Position numbers and translations under genes: made by a program. 64,000 nt of DNA from Rotaria sp. Silwood1. Taxonomy: Eukaryota; Rotifera; Eurotatoria; Philodinida; Philodinidae. Below the pieces are notes generated by a model, which saw nothing but the letters and a program-made list of their open reading frames with translations, searched no databases and was not told the origin of the DNA. The DNA is taken from NCBI GenBank assembly GCA_905250075.1, contig CAJNOP010000003.1, forward strand, positions 3,886,833-3,950,832, in the 5' to 3' direction. Shown here one piece after another: positions 24,970-37,445 of the stretch; the stretch's first letter is position 1, and each line of letters starts with the position of its first letter.

Positions 24970-26650
24970 GGTAGTAATAATAGTGTTTAGTTGATTGTAA
25001 AACTTCTCAGAATCTTCAGAGGCTTTTTATGAATATAAGACTTTTACTGTAGCATTTAACTAGTATAAATATTGCGATATTTTATATTTAATGCAATGAA
25101 CGAATGTTTTTGTACGTGTTGTTATTATTGACCTAGCAAAGTCAAGATACGACGAGCACAGAAAAGTATGAACTAATTGAATTTTAGGTCCAAACAAAAT
25201 TCAACAGTATATGACAAAGCTCATTGAGAGAGAAATGATGTGATCGGAACGTTACTGAATGATTAAATCAACGTGTTTAGCAGGCTAATAAAATGGTTGA
25301 AACAAAGAATAAAATGATATTTGCTGCTTCCTATGACATATATCTTATATGCTATCATTAGGAGAAAAACAATTGTGTTGAAAATTTATTAGCAATACAA
25401 TTTAGTGTTTTTTTTCAGTATGATGGTGTTATGAATGAATTTAATAAGTTAGTAGAATAGAAATTCTAAATGGAAACATTTTCGAAGTGACAATATTTCT
25501 TAGGACACATATCAACTGTAAAAATTTTGATAATTTTGATTTATTCATTTATTCGGCATTTTTCTAAATAAATTATTTTAACCTTTCTGATGCTATATCA
25601 TAAATTTATAACAGTTAGAGTTTGTGAGTTTCACACTTTGACCCTGTATAGAATCATCCTGACAAGTTTTTTAATGACTAAGATTTTTCACAATTAATAT
25701 ATCATAAATTTGAAGGCACTATTTTGTTTCAACAATGAAAAAGAACTTAATAAGACAAACAATCTTAAAATATTTTCATGCTATTAAATCCTAGTAAAAT
25801 CAAGAGAACAAATAGAAAGAAGAAATTTAAACAATTAAATAAAGACGAATATCGTGAAAAAAAATGTTGCATCATTATTAATGACAAAGTATATAGTTAT
25901 CTTCTTGTCTAATGTAAACTTTATAGATAAATGAATGATACAAAGTAATAAACGACGCGCTGAAGAACGAAAAGTAGTGTATCAGAAAAAATAAAAGAAA
26001 CAATGAAAAGTAAAAAGACAAAATAGAGAGTTATAAAAATTTTTGATAAAGACTATGTACATTGAAAATCAACATGAGTAAATAACATTCAAATCTCACG
26101 AAATTTCGATAATATGTTCTATTATTATTCCTTAAATATGCTTTTCTAATAAGTTACAAGCAAGTATCCGTTGACAAAATCTCTATTTACTGATGCTCAG
26201 GTCAAATTGATCGGACACAAGAAAAGTTAAGTAAATTGTCTGCACGACTTAACACGAAAACATTTTACTCATTGATTTGTATAAATCATTTATTATTAAA
26301 CATTTTTTATTTGTATCAACCATCAAGAAAAATAAATCGAATGTCAAAGCATATTTGTTCTTAAATTTTTCCTTATTAAACAAAATCAATGACATAATAA
26401 TCTCATTTTATAATACGATAAAATATGATTCGAATAATATGCATTGCATATACATAGTTTGCTTGCTTTTGATTAGATCTGTTACAACAATGAAACACTA
26501 TGACGATAGCAGGCAAAGAGAAATTAAAAAATACTTAGACAAACAAAAAACCTATTCAATGTGGGAAAAACCAGCTGTATTTCGCTATCTTCTTTTTTTT
26601 CTCTATCTAGAAATCTTCTGTCGACATCAATTAATCTTTTACTTTTCGAC
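24970..26650. other. Intergenic, nothing recognised
   Basis: Very AT-rich. The open frame at 26277-26684 lacks splice context and any motif and overlaps the end of a MITE, so it is not called as a gene. Confidence 0.5.
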
Positions 26651-27053
26651 TAGGCATGCACCCAAACTCAATAGAAGAATTTGAGTATTTCAAACTTATC
26701 TCACTGACTATGAACTGTATCAATAAACTGTATCGCCATTAATATTGAAGGAAGTCTGCCTTTGACAACTAAATAGAAAATGGTCAAATGAGCTGCTTCA
26801 TTAAATGAGAGATTCAAAGAGAACTGAACAACCCCCCAAACCCAAACCCAATGAGTTTGGGTTTGGGTTTTGTGATTGACTCTAGTATTTAGTCTAAGAA
26901 GGTTGCCGAAATCTCTCTTTTGGTATTCTATAGTGTCATCCTCCTACTTAAGTTTTTCACTGAAGAAAAACTGTTGTATAGCATGGTTCAGTAAATAAGG
27001 GCATTTTTCCTTATTTGGGCAGAAGTGACCCAAACGGTTTGGGTGCATGCCTA
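26651..27053. mobile_element. hAT-like MITE with 8-bp target duplication
   Basis: A 403-bp element bounded by TAGGCATGCACCCAAAC and its exact inverse GTTTGGGTGCATGCCTA. It is flanked by identical TTTTCGAC at 26643-26650 and 27054-27061. An 8-bp duplication is the signature of hAT transposition. The interior holds a near-perfect palindrome at 26832-26870 made of CCCAAACCCAAACCCA and TGGGTTTGGGTTT arms. No coding capacity. Confidence 0.85.
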
Positions 27054-27479
27054 TTTTCGACTAATAAGAATAACAAGTAAATTGACATACTACTATATTT
27101 TTCTTGACCTATATCAATAGAAAAGTCATCAGATTGAATAAATAAAAATGTCTTAACAAATAATCTTGTTGGTAAATGAAGCACTTTTATTTTTAGTTAT
27201 TATTATTCTTGAGCCATTTTAGAAGATGAAATAAATCATTAAAACATGGTTGACATAAATGAAATTGAGAGTTCACTGTAATTAAAATTCAATTTTATAT
27301 CATTTTTATTGACTTTGGTAAAACTCCTTTGCAACTAATTCACAAAAATGGACATTATTCAGTTGATTACGTTTAGATACTATAAGAAATACTTTTTCAA
27401 AAAAACTCACAACTATCTGACCACAAATCATTTATTGTGAAATCATCTGTGAGTTATTTCAAATAACTGTCAAAATTTT

Positions 27480-28285
27480 TTCTATGACAGTTTTAAATTC
27501 AATTACGATATGACCAATACAGTAAATTTTATAAAGGACGTTGGATTTATTCAAATTGGTCGAATACTTCCTTTAACGGTACCTTTTAGTTCATATCAAC
27601 GTGCTTGATATGATGACGAATCAAGAAAAACACTGAGTTACATTTTGTGTACCTAATAATGATCCCATTACTTTGGAAGTAAGTAATTATAACTTTTCAA
27701 TAATTTCCACTAACATGTTCTCGAATAGATATCTAATCTTTGGCATATATTTGAATCTAATATATCAGTACTGAATGCGTATGCCATGTACAACTAAATC
27801 AAATGGTATAAATAAATTAATATTTTGTCATCCATATTTAACATGACATAATGATAAACATGCTATAATCCATAATGGTTCATTATTTATTTTAATAACT
27901 GAACAAAATTATTAAGTAAATACTTCTAGAAAAAAGACAATCGAAAATTTAGAAATTCATTTTTTTGAGTCGAAAAATTAAATATGCAACGATTAAAATA
28001 TGATATATTAAGAAAATACAACAACTTACGATGTAAACCATCAACAGAACTTAATTTTAATCGTATGTAAAAATAAAACAAAATTTTTTTGAGTTACTGT
28101 TTTTTTTTTTATAGAGTTTGAGAATTTTATTCGATCAATATGAATACAGTTAAGAATTTAAGAAATCAATATGAGCTTTGATATTCAATTTTGCGTTTTC
28201 AAATTACTCTAGTTGATCAAAATAATAAAGTATATACTAGAGATTTAGAATGTCAAATTAAACCAATCTATAGATATAAATGTAA
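27480..28285 (+). pseudogene. Decayed Rel-homology gene
   Basis: Remains of successive RHD exons lie in order. At 27588-27660 the recognition-loop exon reads SYQRA-stop-YDDESRKT then PNNDPITLE at a GTAAGT donor. The stop at 27606-27608 (TGA) replaces the arginine codon of RARY. After an AG at about 27728 comes a segment equivalent to the CHPY..IIHNGSLFILITE part of the RHD, with a stop. About 27950-28060 has a KKL..QRLKYD-like piece. After another AG, 28150-28282 gives NLRNQYEL..RFQITLVDQNNKVYTRDLECQI, equivalent to the YNLTSSRIVCQLLVKQNETW segment of RHD-E. Multiple stops and frameshifts show it is dead. The last segment places it with the E-G subgroup. Confidence 0.7.
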
Positions 28286-29006
28286 ATTTTTTAATCAATA
28301 GTTCGAATATAAACTTGTTTTGTCTTCTTCATTTTTAGCTAATCAATTGATAAGTTTATTACGAATTATTGACAATATTCATAAACATTCCAGTTGAAGG
28401 TAAACAAATTGAATAATGAAAGAAAATTAAAGTGGTAAGTTTTCGTTTCCAAATAGAATGGATGATATAAACTTGTTAGTGATTAGTTTTTTTTTTTTAC
28501 TTAAGACAGATTAGAAAAAAAAGACTAAAATAATAAGAACATAATTATGATTGATAAACCTTATCCACTGGTTTCAGTACATTAACTTTGGTTGAAAACT
28601 AACAATATGCTTACCAATAAATGATTAATTTATTATTTAAGCATAATCTCGATCACATTAATTTTTATTCATTGTTCGTTTTCTAAAAAAACAAATAAAA
28701 CAAATATAAAAAGATCTAAATGAATTTGAATAATGAGAAATTTAGTTTTTAATCATCGCTTCTTAGATTGTTATATGTCAAGTCAATTATAAATATATTT
28801 ATGTGCATTTATGATAGAGGAATATTTACTATCAATCACGTAGAAGAGCAGAAACACAATTTTTTTTTATGTGATGTTTGATCAAGGAGAAAAAAAGCAA
28901 AAATTTTGTATTTCAGCGTACTCTAAGGGTATGTCAAAGTTATTCTGTGAAACCTTTTAACTAGATCAAGTCCAATGTCAATAAGTGTCATGAGTATATT
29001 AGTCTG
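28286..29006. other. Downstream remnant of the RHD pseudogene, otherwise empty
   Basis: A possible further exon start follows a TTTTTAG at about 28340 but does not match a family exon. Nothing else recognised. Confidence 0.35.
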
Positions 29007-29592
29007 ACGAGGGAACCGTTCCAACTGATAAATCGCTTTTTTAATGAAAGTTGGTGGGTTATAGGTTATCGACTATGCTGATTTCGAATATGAGTATGAG
29101 GAGTGCCCTTAGGCCTTTATAGGATGGTTTTCTAGAAAACCAGATCTCTAGAAAACCAACTTTAAACTAAATTTTTGTTTTTGACCTGCTCAGGTTATAA
29201 AGCACATCAAGTTGTCTATTAATCCATATTTTCTTTTGTTTCAAATAGATTTTACGATGACATACAGTCAATGGAATTCACATAGTAGATGCATATTACT
29301 AGCATTTCACTGTACAAATAGGAAAGTTTAATGTTGTTTATTCAAGACAATCCATGCAAAGCAGGAAAAACTATTGATTTATAGGCAACTCAATGTGCTC
29401 TATAATCTGAGCAGATCAAAAACAAAAATTTCATTTAAATTAGTTTTCTGAAGACCTGGTTTTCCAGAAACCCACCCTATGAAGGCCTAAGGGCACTCCT
29501 CATACTCATATTCGGAATCAGCATAGTCGATAACCTATAACCCACCAGCTTTCATTAAAAAAGCGATTTATCAGTTGGAACAGTTCCCTCGT
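29007..29592. mobile_element. Foldback element, ACGAGGGAAC ends
   Basis: A 586-bp near-perfect hairpin. ACGAGGGAACCGTTCCAACTG at the left pairs with CAGTTGGAACAGTTCCCTCGT at the right. The arms stay alignable for about 230 bases, through GGTTATCGACTATGCTGATTTCGAATATGAGTATGAGGAGTGCCC and its inverse. This is the second member of the family found in intron 5 of RHD-A (5390-6410). No coding content. Confidence 0.85.
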
Positions 29593-31226
29593 GAGTAACA
29601 AAAAAGCGCAAATACTTGGCTGTACTTTAATATTTGATTAGGATTGAAGTACAGTGAAGTGTTTGAAGATTATTGTCACATAGACTTATACAAAATGTAC
29701 TCAAAATAATATGCTCACGGCACATGTTAATATTAGACTCAACATAGGAGTTCTAAAGGATAGCTTTGATGCACCCTTGAAGTACGCTGAACTACAGAAT
29801 TTTCTCTTTTGCTCCCTTATTTTTAGTTCATTATATTCATTGCTTTGAAATTCTACGATTCCTTTACGTAGTAAATAGCATATTATAAACTAAAAGTTTG
29901 ACAGATTTGATCGATAATGAACTCGAAGTAATTTTTTATATTATGAGTAACGGATGTTTTGACATCATTAATAATTCATTTTTTGTAACAAGATATAAGA
30001 ATATTCAACAGTGAAAACGATTTGGATAATGAATCATATAAAATATTTATACAAAAAGATCAATCGTTAACAGAGTTTTATAAAAAATTCGGACATTCAC
30101 TAAAGTCATTTTCTTATACTATGAAAGTATTGTATTCTTTCTGTACGAACCTCTCAAATTTCACTACGAAGATTTCGACAATTGTGAAGTTTTGAGAATA
30201 CAAGCAAGATTCTCATAGTATATCAAACATTTTTGTAATTCCAACAAAATTTAGTTATTCGTCAATTACTAATTTATATTTTGTATTGCTATATTCATAC
30301 TAGTTTTTTTTCTTTCTGAATTTCACAAGCTCAATATACACAGCTTTTGTAAGCCATATCCAACTCCACACAATCATGTATCATTATCTATCGTACAGAG
30401 ATGTCTATCATGGCTGAAAAATTGCTACTAGAATAGAACAGAAAAATTCTTGCACTCCTAGAGGCACAGCTAGAATTTTATCAAGGAGATTGCACAACAT
30501 ACCTTTAGGCATGTTGAAGTACCCCTTGATATACCTCAAGCAACTACAGCTATAAGTACAAGCGCGTCTTTTGATTTTGCAAAAACCTCCAAAACAAACA
30601 TTTACTAGCATTAGCTTGAGAAAATAGTAAAATCTGTTTATTCAATAAATAAGCATAGAATAAGAGAAAAATCTCATTTTAATTCTCTTTTGATGTGCAG
30701 GACAGAGTAGTACGTAGGATAAATAAGATATTTTTCGATTTTCATGCAAGCAAAGCATATACTAAATTATCAAGTATTTTACAGTCTTTTTATGTAATTT
30801 ATTTTAATTATATAAGATGTGCATCTTTTTTTAAAGCGGGTTGACTCAATAATAATACAATAAAGATCAGAAATACATAAGGCTAATATTTGGAAAAAAA
30901 TAGTTAAAACAATATGATCAATACTGTGTTCGTATTAAATTATTGTATGGAAGATACTTTTGATACACTCTGTGTTGCATTTCTGATGGACATAATTATC
31001 AATAAAAAAATCCTTTTAATGATCATATAATTGATTGTATGAGATAAATCAGCTCACAGATAATTTGTTTCATTTTGAAACAATTATATTTTTATTTTCA
31101 TAAATCTTTCAATAAACGATAAAAAAAACACAGCAATGCGTGGTAATTGTTTTGATAGTACATCCATTACAAATAAAGTAGAAAAAGGTAAGATGCAAAA
31201 CCTTCATGAATGCATGAAAACTATTC
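29593..31226. other. Intergenic, nothing recognised
   Basis: No splice-supported exon. The minus-strand open frame 30408-30611 has no recognised motif and no neighbours that support it. Confidence 0.45.
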
Positions 31227-31638
31227 TTATTCTTCTATCACATTGTGTTTTGTTGAGTGGTAGAAAAGGTCAATAACGACGTCTCGTTTGATGTTCAGCT
31301 CTGCAGCGAGTTCCAAATTATCTTTAATAAAAGTCTCATACAGCAAAACTTTATGGTTGATATCTGCACTTCCTCCTAACTACGTCGGTGCCATGATATA
31401 ATTCAAAAATATGCTTTGAATCTCACCGCTGTGACTGAACGAAGCTAAATCTGTTGTTATCAATCCATGAGATTCATCGAGTTTCATGGTGTCACATTTG
31501 TAGACACTGGAATTGCGTGCAAATTCATGGAGTTCTATCATGCTCGTCAGAAAAAGCTGCCACAGTAGTATTATTAAAATGTCTCTCGCACTCTGATAGG
31601 TATCTTTGATATAGTATTTAGATGCTTTCTCATACGAA
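31227..31638 (-). pseudogene. Terminal exon of an unknown gene, one in-frame stop
   Basis: On the minus strand a TTTTTTAG acceptor (31639-31646) is followed by about 137 codons ending in TAA at 31227-31229. The only stop inside is a TAG at 31380-31382. The translation looks like real protein: IELHEFARNSSVYKCDTM, DESHGLITTDLASFSHSGEI, LYETFIKDNLELAAELNIKR. GC content and codon variety are above the surroundings. I do not recognise the family. It is either a recently dead gene fragment or, less likely, an exon with an unrecognised splice around the TAG. Confidence 0.5.
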
Positions 31639-32706
31639 CTAAAAAATTTCTTTATTGTATCTCATTTGTGTAGTATTTTTTTACAAGTTTTATAAAACAA
31701 ATCCATTGTCTATCATACATAACCGTTTATCATCGTGTATATGTCACTTTTATATCTCATAAAAGGATGTATATAACAAAAAAAGTGATGTTAGAATCAG
31801 ATATTCATTTTTTATAGGACCCAGTTTTCTACAAAAAAAAATCTCTACGTAAACTTTAGGTGACCGGCTTTGTTATTTTTCTTTCATTTCGTTTTTTTTT
31901 ATTAAAAGTAATCAGAACTTCAAAAATGACAGCAAAGAAAAAATCAGTGACGGAAAGAAAGAAAGAAAGCAGAGTTTTTTCACTCGAAAAAGAGAAACAC
32001 TGAAGTAAATTGCATATTCAAATGAATATTCCGCTACCATAAAAATAAATATTTGATAAAATCATGTTCGTAAAGTATTGCAAGCGCAATGCTTATGAAT
32101 TGTCAAAATGACCTCAGACGTTAATGAAAAATCTCATCTATATTAGCTAGTAGAAAAATATTGCAGTGGAGTGTATCATGTATAGTGAATTACTTAAGTA
32201 AAAAAGGAGGTAAAGTCTCATTACTTATTATATCGCAAATCAATATGATTTTTAATAATAATCAAAAGAAAGCATAAACTCTGTTCGAAAACTATTATTT
32301 TTTTTCTCTATCTTGAAATGTGCAGTCAACCATGAGCATTTCCTGATCTTCACAACACATAAATGAATATTCATCTTTAATTAAAAAAAACATCAATCTA
32401 ATCTTATTGATAGTATTGTGAAGAAATTTTAAATATCGTGTTAAAAAAAAACTAATTTCGTACGTCTTCAAACAAAAACATTTTTTTTTTGTTTTTTACA
32501 AAAAATCGCGTGTTTTTTTTATCGCATCTACCTGGTAAATAAAAACTACAAAAGTTGTTTTTCTTCACTCCCTAATTTTGCTTGCGCCTTGACAGTGTAA
32601 GACTAATTACGTCTATCCGTTATTTCATAGATACGTATTTTCGGTTTTTATTTTTGTCTACTCAATTAAACTAATAATAATTTTGATTCAAAGATAATTT
32701 TAAAAT
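31639..32706. other. Upstream region of RHD-D
   Basis: AT-rich DNA with homopolymer runs. No exon of the minus-strand fragment could be traced further, and no defined promoter element of RHD-D is recognised. Confidence 0.4.
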
Positions 32707-35185
32707 ATGACTCAAGCAATGCCACCACTTCGTCTTATTGCACAACCAAAAGCATCATATCGAGAACGATATATATGTGAAACAGATCGTCGTCGCAATC
32801 GAGCTCAACGTTTTGTTCGTGCCGACAATAATCCAAATCGACTTGTTTATCCAACTATTGAAGTAAGATAAATATCTTTTTTCTTCTTCTTTTTAATGTT
32901 TTTTTAAATAGATCCCAAATGAATGGATAATAAAACGTCAACAAACGTTATATATTCGTTTAACTCTTGTTACTGTTCCAAATGAACGTGTACCTGTGAG
33001 ATGTGTACATCCTTATCCGATTGATACAGAAGATGTTAATGTCATTAAAGATCCATCGTCAAATTCTCTCTATTTTCCACTATCAGATGATGAATTACTA
33101 ACTGGTCAAAAAAGGTAAAGTTTTATTTAAAATAGATTCTTTTAAATTAGAAGTTTCTTTTTTGGTTATTTTATTTTAGCTTTCAATTTACTCAGAAAAA
33201 ACTTACTAAATATCAATTAAATAGTCATGCACCATTAAGAATTTTCAATTCTGGTAAGAAGTTAAATAGGATAAGCAATTTTTAATTCGTTTTATTCTAA
33301 TATTTCAAAGAGGACAAAGATGAAGAACGTCTTGAAGACCAAACCGATGCTAGAAAATTAATCGAAACCTATGAATTAAGACATTCACAATTGGTTTTTT
33401 CAATAGCTGTTTTTCAAAATGATACTCAATTACCAGTTATATACGATATTTCCACTGTGTTTTCACATCGAATGACTGCGATTACAACAACCATACACGA
33501 TGACGATAGTAGTTTTCGATGTTCACCGCAAAGCGGCGATGCGCAAGGTGGAGAAGAAATAATTATGGTTGTTCCAAAAATCGATAAAAGAAAATGTAAT
33601 TTTATTATTTGTTTATGACTGTATCACAGTGTTCTTCAATTAGAAATATGAACCAGTTGCCAAAGTTTGAAAGTCTGTATCTATTAGATTTCGTTACAAC
33701 AAAAATACTAGGAAAATTAAATAGTGAAGTCTTTTGTAAAGTTGTTCACTCACTATATAGGTTAGAGATGCTATTTTTGAAATCAGCAGTTCCTAGTTGT
33801 AAACTAACTTTGAGCAAGCTATATGTGATTCTTGCCTAGGGTTTCTCATACACTAGTATATTCTAGGTTGTATCATTCCACTGTTGTTTTAGTTTCTCTT
33901 TGTACAATGTGTGCTAACGATAAACTGTGTGATCAGAGCTTAACATCAGTTTACTCTTCGTTCTAGCCCCTAGTTTCATGATTCGCAAGAAGATGTGCCA
34001 TAATATTTGAACCTTGTAAAACTGTAGAGCAATGCTAGGCTTACAAAAACTACTTTTGACAATATCCTAGGCTGGTAATTATAGTCAAAAGAAGAAGTCT
34101 CTCCTTCTTCTGATTCATCCTTCACCAAGATATTAGAAAATAGGTTTCTACAAAAATGAAATCAAATAAAATTTGATTATTTTTTTCCTATACCAGTTAT
34201 GGCGCGTCATCAAACATTTGACCAGAAACTTTATTTGATCTAATCTTTTCAAAGATCTATTTTCTAATATTTTGAATCAGACATAAAATGTCAAGTTCTA
34301 TTTGTTGGCAAATATTCTTAGCACAAGGATAATCAGAGAAGGTTTTTGAGAAAATCTTTTATTATGATTACATGATATTAATTAATTATTTTATTTTTTG
34401 TTCTAGCATTTACTGTTCGTTTTGTACATCCTCTAATAGATTCAAGATCTTGTACTAATCTTGAATTTCTTGATACAAAAACCATCTTATTTTATACACC
34501 AGCATGTCCAGTACCATTAACAAGAGATAACCCGACAATTTCAATTCCGATTGTTGTTACTCAAAACAACCTGGAGATTGCACGAGTTGATTTTGTTTAT
34601 CAATCATGTTAGTAATTTATCTTTCTTTTTTGTCTTATCTTTTTCAAGGTTTTGTCTTTTCTAGCAAATAAATGTCTGGCTTGTGGCTCAAACTTAATTT
34701 TTACAAATGTTAATACACAAAATAACAAGAAAAGATCATTTACAGAATTTGATGAAGCCGATACAATTAAATTTAGTAAACTAGCACGTGATCGAACAAG
34801 AAAAAAAGAATTCGATCATTCTCATATACAGAATTTAATTATCCCAACACAGAAATTGACACCTATCAAATTAGATAATCAATTTCTATTGTGCAATAAA
34901 CAAACAAGTAATTTTGTTGAACAAAAAACTAATCAAAATGAAATATTATTATTATTCAATACAACAGAATTAAATCAAAACGGATCAGTGAAAACAATTT
35001 TTAAAAAACAACCTAGACATCTTAAACAAGTTGGTAATAAGGGAAATAATTTATTACATGTATTGACCGATGTATCCAAAGACAATGCTAAAGAGACAAT
35101 TGAAAATATTGCATCTATATTAGATGATGAAACAAAACAGTATTTTCTATCGATGTTAAATCCAGATCAACATACACTGAACTAA
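32707..35185 (+). CDS. RHD-D: RHD-IPT protein with only half an ankyrin repeat, 479 aa
   Basis: Six exons: 32707-32862, 32912-33114, 33180-33253, 33311-33595, 34407-34607, 34665-35185 (1440 nt, no stop). There is no long N-terminal region: the RHD begins at residue 8 (LRLIAQPKASYRERYICETD) with an intact RxRYxCE loop. The distal motif is YELRHSQLVFSIA. IPT spans about 211-307 (GDAQGGEEIIMVV, FYTPACPVP). CLACG at 310-314 and NKKRSF at about 327-332 follow, the latter a likely nuclear signal. The C-terminal 150 residues are mostly low-complexity, but near the end GNNLLHVLTDVSKDNAKETIENI matches one half-repeat of the RHD-A ankyrin domain (GNNLLHLLANSNEDESAEIIKN). The inhibitory ankyrin domain is therefore lost. 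Intron 4 is 811 nt and holds an inverted repeat. Other introns are 49-65 nt. Confidence 0.86.
34110..34290. repeat. Inverted repeat in intron 4 of RHD-D
   Basis: AAGATATTAGAAAATAGGTTT at about 34131 and ATCTATTTTCTAATATTTTG at about 34255 are inverse copies, and the inner parts (ATCAAATAAAATTTGATT against its partner) also pair. The stems of about 50-60 bases lie in the one long intron of the gene, again suggesting a decayed hairpin insertion. Confidence 0.5.
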
Positions 35186-36693
35186 GTCACACAAAAAGAA
35201 GCATTGTTATGCACAATATATTCATCTTTTGGAATGTATTCTAGGTGTTTGAATAAAAATTTGTATAAAAGAATATTTTAAATTTATATTTTACTTTTGA
35301 AATTGTATTTCTGTTTTCAACTATATGAAATAAAAACAAATCGGATAAGATAAATAATGACTATGCATCTGTCTGTCTATCTGTCATAAAAAACTTTTCT
35401 TATCAAATACAACGAATGAGTTGGTTTCTTGAGTTCGAATGCAAAGGCTAACTTTAAGATAACAAAATTTCACCCTAGTGTACCTGAAGATTTTTTAAGC
35501 TCACAAATATTTTAGATATAAAAAATTGACAAATTTCAGTCGATTTCTTTGGTTTACGAACCCTCAATTATGTATTCCATACATATCATAATCATTATTT
35601 AAGTTGAATTAGTTCAAAAAAAGTAAGATTCTTAAAAAAAGCTTGGATGATGCTACAGAAAATTATGAACTAAAAGAAAAAATTGCATCATATCAACACT
35701 ATAAAAGACATCCATCGACAATATCAAATATTAGCACAAAGGAAGGACAATATCATAATGTATTATGTAGGACGAAAAAAGCATGCAGTTCTATTTAAAT
35801 TGTAATAGTAAAAACATGATGGAAGTAACGAAGGTTTATAATTATATTGATTAATTATAAAGTCAATTGTTTTGAAGTAACTATTAAAAATCCTTTTTCA
35901 AAAATATCATCTTTAACATAGCACTTGTGTAACAATATGACGAACTCGACAAATTTTATTTTGCGTCATAGTTTAGCAAACATGAATTACCTGGAATTTT
36001 ACTGCGTCTGCGAACGTTTTCTTTTGCTTTTGCGTTTTTCTTTATCGGTATGTTAATAAATACGTGTCTGAAGTATCAGACAAGATAAAGTGCATAAAAT
36101 GACGTACTTACAAAAAATATTGCCTTGAAACAATAAATGATCAAAAAAGAACGTCAAAACATCATCCACTTTAGTTTATAACTAGACAAAATGTACTATT
36201 TTAGTTTTAGAAAAATATGGCTGATAGCCTATTGATATTCAATTGTTAAGATAACTAAACGATTAATACATTTACGAAATAGGACGAAGAGTCTAGCATT
36301 CATAAACACATCAAATTTTATTTAAATTCGTTTTCCCTTTTTTTTTTTTATTAACTATTTCACATTTATAACTATTTTACCATGTGGGGTTTTGATGATA
36401 ATAGAGTCTGATGTGAGTGAAATATTTTCATGTGCTGACTGGAATCAAAAGAATGAGAAATTTCAATTTTTTTGGTGTTTGCTCTGTTTTTAATAATAAA
36501 TATATTATTAACAAGCAGACTTATATTCCGTTTTTTTTCTACTTGTGATTATTCATTTTGACGAAAGAATTAATATAAACCGTCATTGGTTCTTGGACTT
36601 TTGAGTGCAGATTATGAATAATCGAACAATTTTCATCAACTAATGATTGTTATAGGAAAATAAACTTTGCTTGTATAATGTAATATTTATTAG
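35186..36693. other. Intergenic after RHD-D
   Basis: Nothing recognised besides simple AT-rich sequence. Confidence 0.45.
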
Positions 36694-36872
36694 ACACTGA
36701 CGAGTTATTCAGTAATATTTCTGAAGAAGAACTTATTCAGAGTTTGTGCAATTTTTTTCTTCATTCGGAACAAGATACTGTTAAAGTATCAGTAAGTTAT
36801 ATAAATCTGTTTTTAAAATAATTTCTTTTGTATTTTTCAGATTGTTAACAAGATTTCAAAATTTTCCTATAG
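36694..36872 (+). pseudogene. Orphan N-terminal exons of an RHD gene (E-G type)
   Basis: After TTTATTAG at 36693 an acidic exon (DELFSNISEEELIQSL ... DTVKVS) ends at a GTAAGT donor (36792), with entry phase 1 and exit phase 0. This is exactly the phase pattern of the exon that precedes the RHD exon in RHD-F and RHD-G. After a 49-nt intron the next segment starts ATTGTTAACAAGATT, resembling the RHD-G exon 6 start ATTGTATCACAAGATAA. Then it degenerates, with no RxRY loop. Probably a truncated duplicate. Confidence 0.45.
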
Positions 36873-37317
36873 TCATAAATGTATTACTGTTCACCAAATA
36901 ATCAATATTTTGATCTTATTTTTCTAAGACTATGGGTTCAGCATAAAAATGAACTTAAAAAGAAATAGAGGAATTGATTATGAGTGTATCGTAAAAACCA
37001 GTAAACTTCAGTAAAATGACTCAAGATTTTTTATTTTTCATTTAAAAAAAATTTTCTTCACAAGACACTTACCTAGTTCCTTATTCTAGTGATTGATGAA
37101 AAATTTGTTTTTAAAAATCTTTCGAGCATTTCTATCTATGAAGTGTTCTTTGTGCACTGCTTTTCGAGCTTATATTTACCCCAAGTTGGTCTAATATATA
37201 GTCGTGCTGATATCATTGTGATACATGTTTAATTTCAGCCATTTTGTACAATACGATCGAAAAGAAATGTTGAAGTATATAGGGTGGAATTTTGGATGCG
37301 CCCACTCACAAACCGGA

Positions 37318-37445
37318 ACAACCATTTCTAATTAGTAAATAATTATTTACTAATTAATGAAGAATTAATAAACAATAATTAAAGAATTAATAATTCATTA
37401 ACATCTCATGAATACATTATTAATGACCAGATAATAATTAATTAA
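37318..37445. repeat. Dense AATTAATAA-type palindromic tract
   Basis: About 125 bases built from overlapping TAATTA/AATTAATAA words with several short palindromes (TTAGTAAATAATTATTTACTAA). It may be the core of a decayed MITE or an expanded simple sequence. No ends were defined. Confidence 0.4.

Noticed and set aside
26277..26684. 135-aa open frame
   Set aside because: Lys/Phe/Ile-rich as expected from AT-rich DNA, lacks motifs and runs into the MITE.
26832..26870. TTTGGG/CCCAAA repeats as a telomere remnant
   Set aside because: Only two to three units arranged as a palindrome inside a MITE with its own inverted ends and target duplication.
33596..34406. Open frames 33391-33618 and 33609-33839 as separate genes
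   Set aside because: The first is the end of RHD-D exon 4 running into its intron; the second lies wholly in that intron.
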